Positions 1 through 6,684 of a stretch of 10,695 nt of DNA are shown here, in pieces. Within the stretch, counting starts at the first letter, position 1. Every line of letters starts with the position of its first letter. This DNA comes from CAYOHP01 sp964403795 [NCBI: uncultured bacterium] (GTDB lineage Bacteria; Muiribacteriota; UBA6191; CAZXTJ01). The notes under the pieces were generated by a model. It was given only the letters and a program-made list of their open reading frames with translations. It made no database searches and was not told where the DNA came from. Where the stretch lies: assembly GCA_964403795.1 (NCBI GenBank), contig CAYOHP010000189.1, positions 1 through 10,695 of the forward strand. Reading direction: 5' to 3'. The position numbers were made by a program, and so were the translations under genes.

Positions 1-31
1 GAGCTCTCCAAGGCGCTCGGCCCGACCCCGA

Positions 32-45
32 CCCGCGAGGGCGGG
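32..45 (-). terminator. Weak GC hairpin just past the transporter stop
   Basis: An inverted repeat with 5-base arms (CCCGC/GCGGG) and a 4-base loop sits one base beyond the stop codon of the minus-strand transporter. No run of T follows it on that strand, so it is at best a weak intrinsic terminator, or a 3' stabilising hairpin. A short GC stem in DNA of this composition could also be chance. Confidence 0.22.
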
Positions 46-46
46 A

Positions 47-1222
47 CTACCCGGTAGGTCCCGTGGCCTGGTCCTGCAGTGCCACCAGCAGCCCGGCCAG
101 CACCAGGATCGGCAGCAGCGGGAAGTGGAAGGCCGCGTGGGTGGTGAAGGACTCCGACAGCAGGCCCAGGAGCTGGCTGCCCACCGTCCCGCCCAGCGCC
201 GAGGCCACGATGATCAGCCCGGTCATGGCGCTCTGGAGCGGCTTCTCCAGCCGGCTCAGCATGAGCGAGCACAGGGTCGGGTAGATGGGACCGATGAAGA
301 ACCCGATCGACGACAGCAGGTAGACGAGCGTCCGGCCTCCGGGCCCGCCCCGGGTCGAGACCAGCACCCCGGAGAGGATGGCGAAGGCGGAGCCGAGCAG
401 CAGCAGCTGGAGCCGGAGCGGCGACACGAAGCGCACCATCCACCCGAACAGGAATCGGCTCAGGGCTACCGATCCGAAGTAGAGGCTGAGCAGGCGCGCC
501 ACCTCTTCGGGGGGCAGCTGGAAGACTTCGGTGTTGAAGGTCGGGAGCCAGGTCCCCAGGCTCTGCTCGATCATCACGTAGACCGCCGCCCCCACCAGGA
601 AGAGCCGCACGCTGCCCCGTCCGAGCAGGGTGCGCACGTCCCCCATCGCCGAGCCGCCCTGCCGCGACACCGGCTCCGGTTCGGGCAGCGGCGTCACCAG
701 CCAGAGCGCCAGCGCCAGACCGGCCAGGCCCGCCACCAGCCAGTAGGTCCACAGCCAGTTGCCCCGGGCGATCATCTCCGCGAACACCAGGGGAGCGGCC
801 AGGGCGCCGACCTGGTAGACGCCCTCGAGCCGGTTCATGGCGGTGGCGTGGGCGGCCGGTTCCGGGGCGATCAGGCCCACCGCGGCGTAGACCGCCACCT
901 TCACCAGGGCGAAGCTGGCCCCGCAGGCCACGAACAGGATCGGCACGGTCCAGAACCGCTCCACCAGGGCGAGCAGCAGGCAGGCCGCGCCCACCGCACC
1001 GAGCCCGACCCGGATCACCCGCCGGTATCCCCAGGAGGGGACCCGGGACGCCAGGAACAGCGAGCTCGCCGCGATCGTCAGGTCCTTGCAGCCTTCCAGC
1101 GTGCCGCCCACCCCCTTGCCGATGCCCCACTCCGAGATCGAGCGCTCGACCACGATCCCCACGCTGTTCAGGACCGTGGCGAAGACCACCATCGAGAGGC
1201 CCAGGGCGATCGGGGTCAGCAT
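47..1222 (-). CDS. Major facilitator superfamily transporter (sugar/FHS-like), 391 aa
   Basis: Predicted secondary transporter of the inner membrane. The protein is hydrophobic throughout, and about 12 membrane segments can be drawn, at roughly residues 5-26, 46-62, 68-88, 89-118, 135-152, 156-179, 204-228, 242-264, 267-288, 296-320, 332-356 and 362-385, with the usual central cytoplasmic loop (about 180-203). The length matches the superfamily. Two stretches recall the fucose/glucose-galactose/H+ symporter branch: NRLEGVYQVGALAAPL near segment 5 and GFFIGPIYPTLCSLML in segment 10. The substrate cannot be read from sequence. The ATG at 1222 has a GGAGG site (1233-1229) six bases upstream, which supports this start. 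The gene lies 96 bases downstream of the kinase on the same strand, so they may be co-transcribed, although nothing ties their functions together. A 14-codon ORF overlaps its start. The family call is firm; the subfamily is tentative. Confidence 0.88.
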   Translation of the reverse strand: MLTPIALGLSMVVFATVLNSVGIVVERSISEWGIGKGVGGTLEGCKDLTIAASSLFLASRVPSWGYRRVIRVGLGAVGAACLLLALVERFWTVPILFVACGASFALVKVAVYAAVGLIAPEPAAHATAMNRLEGVYQVGALAAPLVFAEMIARGNWLWTYWLVAGLAGLALALWLVTPLPEPEPVSRQGGSAMGDVRTLLGRGSVRLFLVGAAVYVMIEQSLGTWLPTFNTEVFQLPPEEVARLLSLYFGSVALSRFLFGWMVRFVSPLRLQLLLLGSAFAILSGVLVSTRGGPGGRTLVYLLSSIGFFIGPIYPTLCSLMLSRLEKPLQSAMTGLIIVASALGGTVGSQLLGLLSESFTTHAAFHFPLLPILVLAGLLVALQDQATGPTG

Positions 1223-1260
1223 GGTCGGCCTCCGGTCCGGGACAGGGCGGCGAACGGCAT
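1216..1260 (-). CDS. Possible 14-codon leader ORF overlapping the transporter start
   Basis: Reading leftwards from the ATG at 1260 gives MPFAALSRTGGRPC and then TGA at 1218-1216. The transporter ATG (1222-1220) lies inside the last codons, in another frame (ATGCTGA). The leader ATG has a better ribosome site than the transporter itself: AGGAGG at 1273-1268 with a 7-base spacer. This is the classical layout for translational coupling, in which ribosomes ending the leader re-initiate on the transporter. The peptide has no run of one amino acid that would suggest attenuation. It may equally be a fortuitous ORF, because the transporter has its own GGAGG. No protein-level evidence is visible. Confidence 0.35.
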   Translation of the reverse strand: MPFAALSRTGGRPC

Positions 1261-1266
1261 CAGCGG

Positions 1267-1274
1267 TCCTCCTC
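1267..1274 (-). promoter_or_regulatory. Strong Shine-Dalgarno site (GAGGAGGA) of the leader ORF
   Basis: The minus strand reads GAGGAGGA at 1274-1267, a near-perfect complement of the 16S rRNA 3' end, 7 bases before the ATG at 1260. It is too far (44 bases) from the transporter ATG at 1222 to serve it directly, so it is either used by the leader ORF or is coincidental. Confidence 0.45.
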
Positions 1275-1318
1275 GGGGGTAGGTCGACAGGGTACCGGAT
1301 CGAGCGCCGCGGCCTATC

Positions 1319-3367
1319 TCATGGATCGTTGCGGCGGGCTCCGTCGGCCACCGGGTAGAGGTGCTTGGCCACCTTCACCAGCGAAGCGGTGGCCTCCTGG
1401 GGAAGCCGCAGCAACAGGGTCGGGTGGTTCGAATGGATGTTGGCGAAGTGTTCCATGGCGAGCTTCCAGCCCCGGCCCGCCTCCCCGTCGGCCACCAGGG
1501 CGTCGGCCACCTCGGCGAGCCGGGCCAGCGCCTCCTCGTCGATCGGGAAGGTGCAATCGTCGGCCACCCGCATCCAGCGGTACAGGGTCCGGGCCAAGAG
1601 GGCCGCCCGTCCTTCGGGACCGTCCCCGGGTAGCCGGGAGGCCAGCGCCTCGGCCCGGGCCGTGAGGTAGACCCGCTCCGTGTCCTCGCAGCGCAGGACC
1701 TTCCGGATCGGGTTCCATCCCACCAAGGAGAGCAGGGTCTGGGTGGCGTGGGCCCGCTCCACCGGGTCGGCCAGGTCCTCCAGCCGCGCCAGCACCGCCT
1801 CGGCCTCCACCTCGAGCAGGTGGCGGGCGAACACCGCCGCCAGCTGGGTGCGGGCGAGCAGCCTCGCCAGGGGCTCGCGGTCCCCCTTCCAGGGCTCGAT
1901 CCGGGAGAGGGCCGAGCGGGCCCGACCCTTCACCTCCTCGAGCTTCTCCTGGATCGTCGCCAGCACCGCAGGATCCCCGAGCAGCGCCTGCTCCGACGCC
2001 TTGCGTCCCCGGGCCAGCGCCCCGACCGCCACCAACACCTCCATGGCGTCCTTGTCGAGCTCGACCAGGAGCAGTCCCGAGAGCGCACCCACGGCCTCCT
2101 CCGGGAGCCCGTCCGGCCAGTCCCCGGCCCGGTCCCGCTCGTCGAGCCAGGACACCACCGCCACCGTCATGTCCCCCAGGACCTCGGCCGCGTCGCCCCC
2201 GGTCAGCCAGCGGGCCAGCTCGACCTCGAACCGTCCGAGACTCCGTCCCGCCAGCGGATCGGGCAGGGGGTGGAAGGCGGCCAACCGCGCCCGGGCCTCC
2301 TCCAGTTCGGCCCGCCCGGAGGCACGCCTGGGCGCGGGTGGCGGCTCGGCCGGGGCGAGGGGCCCGGGGGGCCTCTCCGCCTGCCTTCCCGCCAGGAATC
2401 CGAGGACCGAGGCGATCCCGACCAGGGCGAGCGCCGCACCGACGGGACGGCGCGCCGGCCCGGGGGACGAGGGCGTGATCGCGATCGCCGGCGGCGTCCC
2501 GGGACGGGCCGCGGAGGAGACCCGCTCCTCCCGGATCGTGGCTTCGCCCGAGGCGCCGGCCGGGGCCGGGTCGCGGAGCTCGGCGAGGCTCGCCGGCCGG
2601 TCGCCGGGGTCGGTGGCCAGGCATCTTTCGATCAGGGCGCGGAGAGGATCCCCGGGTCCCAGGGTCTGGAAGCCGGGGCGCGGCAGCGGCCTTCCCCCCA
2701 GGGCCTCGAGCATGGTGGCGGTGCCCCAGGGGAGCCGGCGCTCGATGGCGGCGTAGAGGGTGACGCCCCAGGCGTACCAGTCGGAGGCCGGGGTGGCGTC
2801 CCGGCCGCGGAGGCGTTCGGGAGCCGAGAAGGCCAGGGTCCCCACCATGCGGCCCTCGGCGGTGACCGCGGTGCGGTCCATGGGACGCGCCAGCCCGAAG
2901 TCGAGGAGCACGGCCCGGCGGTCCCGGGTCACCATGAGGTTCGGCGGCTTCACGTCCCGGTGGACCACGCCCTCCGCATGCATGGCGGCCAGGCCCTCGG
3001 CCACATGCACGAGCCAGGCGTAGGCCTGGTCCCGGCGACGGCCCGGGTCGTCGAGGGCCTTGACGGCGCGATCCAGGGTCTCGCCTTCGAGGAGCTCGAG
3101 GGCCAGCCAGGCGCCGTCCTCCAGCCGGCCCGCGTCGTAGAGGCGGACCAGGGCGGGATGGGCGAAGCGCGCCAGCACCGAGGCCTCGTCCTCGAAGCGC
3201 CGCCAGCCGGCGAGGTCGAGGTCGACGGTCAGGACCTTCAGGGCCAGCAGTCGGTCGAGCTTCCGATCCCGGGCCTTCCAGACCGTGCCGAAGCCGCCCG
3301 CGCCCAGCACCGAGATCGGCTCGAAGGCGCCGCGCAGCGCGTCCGGGAATCGGGGTGCGGACTCCAT
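1319..3367 (-). CDS. Transmembrane Hanks-type Ser/Thr protein kinase with extracytoplasmic helical domain, 682 aa
   Basis: Predicted receptor-like protein kinase that phosphorylates Ser/Thr on cytoplasmic partners. All the key elements are present: Gly-rich loop GAGGFG (22-27), ATP-anchoring Lys44, probable helix-C Glu61, catalytic loop HRDVKPPN (Asp138, Lys140, Asn143), DFG (156-158) and APE (182-184). The activation loop has Thr166 and Thr169 as candidate autophosphorylation sites, and it is an RD kinase. The catalytic domain ends near 265, and a Pro/Ala-rich linker leads to one hydrophobic segment (309-327). The remaining 355 residues are largely helical, rich in Ala, Leu and Glu, with only two Cys, and would lie outside the cytoplasm as a sensor or scaffold. 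I see no PASTA, WD40 or clear TPR signature in them. The ATG at 3367 is the first residue before the conserved fold; no good Shine-Dalgarno site precedes it. It is divergent from the exported operon and upstream of the transporter. Kinase identity is secure; ligand and targets are unknown. Confidence 0.93.
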   Translation of the reverse strand: MESAPRFPDALRGAFEPISVLGAGGFGTVWKARDRKLDRLLALKVLTVDLDLAGWRRFEDEASVLARFAHPALVRLYDAGRLEDGAWLALELLEGETLDRAVKALDDPGRRRDQAYAWLVHVAEGLAAMHAEGVVHRDVKPPNLMVTRDRRAVLLDFGLARPMDRTAVTAEGRMVGTLAFSAPERLRGRDATPASDWYAWGVTLYAAIERRLPWGTATMLEALGGRPLPRPGFQTLGPGDPLRALIERCLATDPGDRPASLAELRDPAPAGASGEATIREERVSSAARPGTPPAIAITPSSPGPARRPVGAALALVGIASVLGFLAGRQAERPPGPLAPAEPPPAPRRASGRAELEEARARLAAFHPLPDPLAGRSLGRFEVELARWLTGGDAAEVLGDMTVAVVSWLDERDRAGDWPDGLPEEAVGALSGLLLVELDKDAMEVLVAVGALARGRKASEQALLGDPAVLATIQEKLEEVKGRARSALSRIEPWKGDREPLARLLARTQLAAVFARHLLEVEAEAVLARLEDLADPVERAHATQTLLSLVGWNPIRKVLRCEDTERVYLTARAEALASRLPGDGPEGRAALLARTLYRWMRVADDCTFPIDEEALARLAEVADALVADGEAGRGWKLAMEHFANIHSNHPTLLLRLPQEATASLVKVAKHLYPVADGARRNDP

Positions 3368-3449
3368 GCCGAGAGGGTAACCGGGCCGGTCGTCTTCTCC
3401 GGAGTCGAGGCCGGGCGACGGTAGCGGCCTGGTGCGCGCCCGCCCGGCA

Positions 3450-3479
3450 TTGACGCCGGCGAAGGCGCGACCCTACGCT
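3450..3479 (+). promoter_or_regulatory. Candidate sigma-70-type promoter of the exported-protein operon
   Basis: TTGACG (3450-3455, five of six bases of the consensus -35) is followed after 18 bases by TACGCT (3474-3479), which keeps the first T, the A and the last T of the -10 box. It points toward the three-gene operon and predicts a transcript start near 3486 and an untranslated leader of about 110 to 170 bases. A TTGACG is notable in DNA this GC-rich. Promoter calls by eye are unreliable, and the sigma factor preferences of the host are unknown. Confidence 0.45.
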
Positions 3480-3489
3480 CGAAGGCGCG
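3460..3489 (+). repeat. Two exact 10-base direct repeats 20 bases apart over the promoter
   Basis: CGAAGGCGCG occurs at 3460-3469 and again at 3480-3489. The copies start exactly 20 bases apart, about two helical turns, so both would face the same side of the DNA. The first lies between the candidate -35 and -10 boxes and the second begins one base after the -10 box. That position and spacing fit an operator for a tandem-binding regulator, probably a repressor if the promoter call is right. Chance duplication in GC-rich DNA is the alternative. Confidence 0.4.
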
Positions 3490-3547
3490 GCGAGGGGTAC
3501 GGGGCATCGGGGGCGACCCGGATGCGACAGACTCCCGGCGCGGGTCC

Positions 3548-3570
3548 GCACCCCCGGTGCGGGGCCGTGC
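3548..3570 (+). other. GC hairpin in the presumed 5' leader of the operon
   Basis: GCACC (3548-3552) pairs perfectly with GGTGC (3556-3560) across a 3-base loop. An alternative, longer fold pairs the GCACCCC start with the GGGG and GTGC at 3561-3570, with a small bulge. The region lies between the candidate transcript start and the first gene. The two mutually exclusive stems could influence translation of the leader, but GC-rich DNA forms such stems often. The rest of the 3368-3657 intergenic region shows no gene, RNA or riboswitch fold that I recognise. Confidence 0.25.
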
Positions 3571-3657
3571 AGCGTCCAAGGGCGGGTTCGGGTCATCAAG
3601 GCTCGGCACTCGGGTTCGGGGCGGAAGTCTCCCTCGGTTCCTGCGAGGGTTGCGGCT

Positions 3658-6600
3658 TTGGCGGGGGTCGTCGCAGGCCTCCTCCGCGTCGCCGGCCCGG
3701 CGCATGCCGAGGCCCTGACCGTCGGCGCGGCTCCCTGCCAGGCCCGCCTCGATCCTCCGACCAGTGGCGCCTCGGGCACGCTCACCGTGACCCTCGACGG
3801 GACGCCGGTCGCGGTCTCGGGGACCGTCTCGCCTGCGGCTCCCACGACCTTCACCCTCGGTTCCCCCCTCCGGCTCGACGACCTGCGGGGCTCGGGGGTC
3901 GACATCGAGCTCGCTTCCGGGAGCACCGTCCGGTTCGAGTCCGGCCAGGCGGTGTTCTCGGGAACCCTGACCGCGGTCACGCCACTGCGCGACGGATCCG
4001 GCAACCGGCTCCGGCTCTCCCGCTCCGGCAGCTTCACGATCGGGGCCGACTGCCTGGACCTGGACCTCTCCGGCCTCCAGGTCCCGGCCGCCTCCCGCAG
4101 CCTCTCGCTGGCCGGCTACCATCTCCGCCTGGACCAGCTCGGGATCCGGTTCTCCGGCGAGGACTTCCACCTCGACCTCGGCAACCTCCCGATCGACATG
4201 GGCTTGCCCGGGATCCTCGGGAAGGTGGCCCTGCCCCTCTCGGTCCAGGCCGAGGGCCTGTCCCCGGGCGAGGGACTCCGGATCGACCGGGACGGGCTGC
4301 CGAGCTTCCGGGCCTTCGAGTTCGCCCCCCGGGGGGGAGTGGGGGACGTGACCATCCCACCCATCGAGATCCCCCAGGTCGACGGGCTCTCGCTCTTGCC
4401 GCGCATGGTCGACCTGGAGGTGGTCCGGGGCCGACTCGGCGAGTTCCGGTTCGAGGCCGACCTCTCGCTGCCCACCCCGGTCGGGGATCCTCTGGTCCTC
4501 GACTCCCTGCGGTTCGACACTCCGGGCGCGCTCGTCACCCTGTTCCCCCGGGAGGTCGAGGACCCTGCCGCCCTCGCCGTGGACCAGGCATGGGGCGACC
4601 TCGCGCTCCAGGCCCATCGGGTGCTCGTCGACCTCTCGACCGAGGCGAGCTACACCGTGCTGCCCCAGGCCGAGCAGGACGCGGTCTTCGGGCCCGGGGC
4701 CTCCGACCTCGAGCCGCGGGTCCGCACCCGGGTACTGCTCCCTGGCTGGGTGGGAATCCTCTTTCCCCGCCTCGAGCTCCGCATGCCCCATCTGGGCCAG
4801 GGCCACGGGGCGCCGGCCTTCACGGGCGCAGGCGTGCTCCTCGACCGCGACGGTCTGACCGGCAGCTTCACCTTGGCTGAGGGGACGGAGTTCGAACTCT
4901 TCGGATTTGGCGCCCTGCTCGGCGGCTTCGTCCGCTTCGAGGGCGGCGAGGTGGTCGAGAGCCGGGTGACCGGGGAGATCCTCCTGCCCTTCTTCCAGGA
5001 TGCCGCGCTCCCCTTCGTGCTCCGGCTCTCGGCGACCGGGGCGGTGAGCGTCGAGCTCGACACCGACCTGGTGATCGATCAGCCCGACCTGGGCTTCGAC
5101 CTGGTGGTGCGGGGCGGGACCCTCACGGTGGCCGCCGACGGGGTGAGCGCGGCGCTCTCCCTGGACGGCGCCTTCGTGTTCACCGAGGCGATCCCGGCGC
5201 TCGCCGGCACCACCCTGGACTTCGCGGGCATGCGCTTCCGGCCCGACGGACCGCCTGCCCTGCCTCGGGGCGGCCTCGGGGTCCGCAGTCCCCCGGAGGT
5301 CGACCTGGGGTTCTTCCGCCTGGGAGTCCAGCGCGTGGAGCTGGGCCTCGACGGCGATGCTCCCTCGCTCACCTTGACCGGTCGGATCGACTTCGGCGAC
5401 GGGCTCCCCGTGGAGCGAGCCGGCTTCGACGGCCTCACCATCTCCCGGGGTGAGGACGGCCGGCCCTCCCTGACCATCGGCGGCATGCACCTGGTCGCGG
5501 GTGTTCCCGGGGTGGCTCGCTTCGAAGGCGCCCTCGACGAGATCACCCGGGACGAGATTAGGGGCGGCGTGCACCTGAGCCTCCCGGTGCTCGGCCCCGA
5601 GGTCGCCGGCGGCGGGATGCAGCTCGTGGTCGGGAACGGCTACTGGTTCGCGGCCGGGACGCTGAGCCTTCCCGGTACCGGCGTCCCGCTCGGCCCCACC
5701 GGACTCCAGCTGTACGCGATCACCGCCGGCATGGGCGAGAACGTGCGCCTGCGCGAGAACTGGCAGGACAAGGGAGTGACCTACCAGGACATCCGGCGCG
5801 AGCCGGGGGGCTTCGTCTTCCTGGCGGGGGTCGACATCGGGACCCCCGATCTCTACTCGATGTGGGGCGACCTCGAACTGGTGGTCCAGACCCGGCCCCA
5901 TGTCCGGGTGAACCTGCATGGGGATCTCTGCCTGCTGGAGGCCCGAAACGGCAACGAGTGCACCCTCGGTCGGCAGGCCATCACCGGTGCCGCCGAGCTC
6001 GAGTACGAGAGCGGTACGCCGTCGTTCACGGCCAAGCTGGCGGCCGACGTGGCCTTCCCCAGCCGGAGCCATGACCTGATCACCGGGACCGGGGACTTCG
6101 AACTCAAGTTCTCGCCCCGGGAGCAGTACGTCCGGGTCGGGGGTCCGCTGCCGCACCCGGCACGTTGCCGTCACCTGGACCCGCTGAGCCAGCCGGGGGA
6201 GCGCGGCGAGTGTGAGGCGGAACTCCAGCGGGAGCGCGACCGCATGGTGAACCTCTCGATCCTGGACGTGTTCGAGGTCCGGACCGGGATCGGGGTCGGG
6301 CACAGGGTCGAGGGCAAGCGCCACGAGGTCGAGGTGTTCGTGGGGATCGAGAAGGAACTGGTCCTCGACTCGGATCTGGTCCGGATCGACGCCTACTTCG
6401 GCGCTTCGGTCCAGGCCCGGGCGGTGATGGACGACCGGGGGATCGAACTCTCCGAGTTCGACGGGTGGTGCCGGGTCCACGGTGCCATCGACGCCGGCAT
6501 CGAGGCGAGCATCACGGCCGAGATCCGGGCCCGCTACCAGGCGCACCGGTTGAAGCTCTCGGGGATGATCGAGGGCTGCGCCGGGGCCGGGCCCTTCAGC

Positions 6601-6684
6601 GGCTGCCTGGAGGCCCGGGTCGAGATCCAGAGCGGGCGTCCCAACGGCTTCGAGGTGACCGAGGCGGATGTGGAACTGTGGTGA
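3658..6684 (+). CDS. Large exported beta-rich protein of unknown family, about 1008 aa
   Basis: I do not recognise the family. The chain is dominated by alternating hydrophobic/polar beta strands, with many Gly turns and recurring phrases such as FGALLGGFVRFEGG and VELGLDGDAPSLTLTG. It recalls long beta-sheet scaffold or AsmA-like folds, or large secreted DUF proteins, without a match I can assert. The N-terminus is a signal peptide: hydrophobic AGVVAGLLRVAG, then PAHA before EALTV. From the TTG start used here, Cys27 and Cys132 are the only Cys in the first three quarters; seven more (758, 768, 837, 852, 938, 974, 983) cluster at the C-terminus and suggest disulfides in an oxidising compartment. 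No second membrane segment is evident. TTG 3658 is the only ATG/GTG/TTG in this frame after the stop at 3451, and GAGGG (3645-3649) precedes it by 8 bases. However, the frame upstream encodes a basic, signal-like n-region, so the true start may lie near 3592-3598. It is the first gene of a coupled operon. Confidence 0.8.
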   Translation: MAGVVAGLLRVAGPAHAEALTVGAAPCQARLDPPTSGASGTLTVTLDGTPVAVSGTVSPAAPTTFTLGSPLRLDDLRGSGVDIELASGSTVRFESGQAVFSGTLTAVTPLRDGSGNRLRLSRSGSFTIGADCLDLDLSGLQVPAASRSLSLAGYHLRLDQLGIRFSGEDFHLDLGNLPIDMGLPGILGKVALPLSVQAEGLSPGEGLRIDRDGLPSFRAFEFAPRGGVGDVTIPPIEIPQVDGLSLLPRMVDLEVVRGRLGEFRFEADLSLPTPVGDPLVLDSLRFDTPGALVTLFPREVEDPAALAVDQAWGDLALQAHRVLVDLSTEASYTVLPQAEQDAVFGPGASDLEPRVRTRVLLPGWVGILFPRLELRMPHLGQGHGAPAFTGAGVLLDRDGLTGSFTLAEGTEFELFGFGALLGGFVRFEGGEVVESRVTGEILLPFFQDAALPFVLRLSATGAVSVELDTDLVIDQPDLGFDLVVRGGTLTVAADGVSAALSLDGAFVFTEAIPALAGTTLDFAGMRFRPDGPPALPRGGLGVRSPPEVDLGFFRLGVQRVELGLDGDAPSLTLTGRIDFGDGLPVERAGFDGLTISRGEDGRPSLTIGGMHLVAGVPGVARFEGALDEITRDEIRGGVHLSLPVLGPEVAGGGMQLVVGNGYWFAAGTLSLPGTGVPLGPTGLQLYAITAGMGENVRLRENWQDKGVTYQDIRREPGGFVFLAGVDIGTPDLYSMWGDLELVVQTRPHVRVNLHGDLCLLEARNGNECTLGRQAITGAAELEYESGTPSFTAKLAADVAFPSRSHDLITGTGDFELKFSPREQYVRVGGPLPHPARCRHLDPLSQPGERGECEAELQRERDRMVNLSILDVFEVRTGIGVGHRVEGKRHEVEVFVGIEKELVLDSDLVRIDAYFGASVQARAVMDDRGIELSEFDGWCRVHGAIDAGIEASITAEIRARYQAHRLKLSGMIEGCAGAGPFSGCLEARVEIQSGRPNGFEVTEADVELW

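Noticed and set aside
125-1282. A 385-codon plus-strand frame antisense to the transporter
   Set aside because: It has Gln/Arg/Glu/His-rich composition with no fold; the minus strand encodes a clear 12-segment membrane protein here.
1223-1318. Terminator or promoter between the kinase and the transporter
   Set aside because: Short GC palindromes occur here, but there is no stem with a T run and no convincing paired promoter boxes; only the leader ORF and its ribosome site stand out.
1314-4037. A 907-codon minus-strand frame overlapping the kinase in another frame
   Set aside because: The product is an Arg/Gly/Pro-rich low-complexity shadow, while the overlapping frame carries an intact kinase with all its catalytic motifs.
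3432-4880. A plus-strand frame overlapping the start of the large exported gene, with ATG 3522 and GTG 3567 as possible true starts
   Set aside because: Beyond 3658 it reads as Arg/Pro/Gly low complexity. Using its starts for the exported protein would need a frameshift that nothing in the sequence indicates.
6465-6680. Extension of the first FN3 protein upstream of GTG 6681
   Set aside because: The upstream codons are the shadow of the large beta-rich gene and would precede the signal peptide with Arg/Gly-rich sequence.
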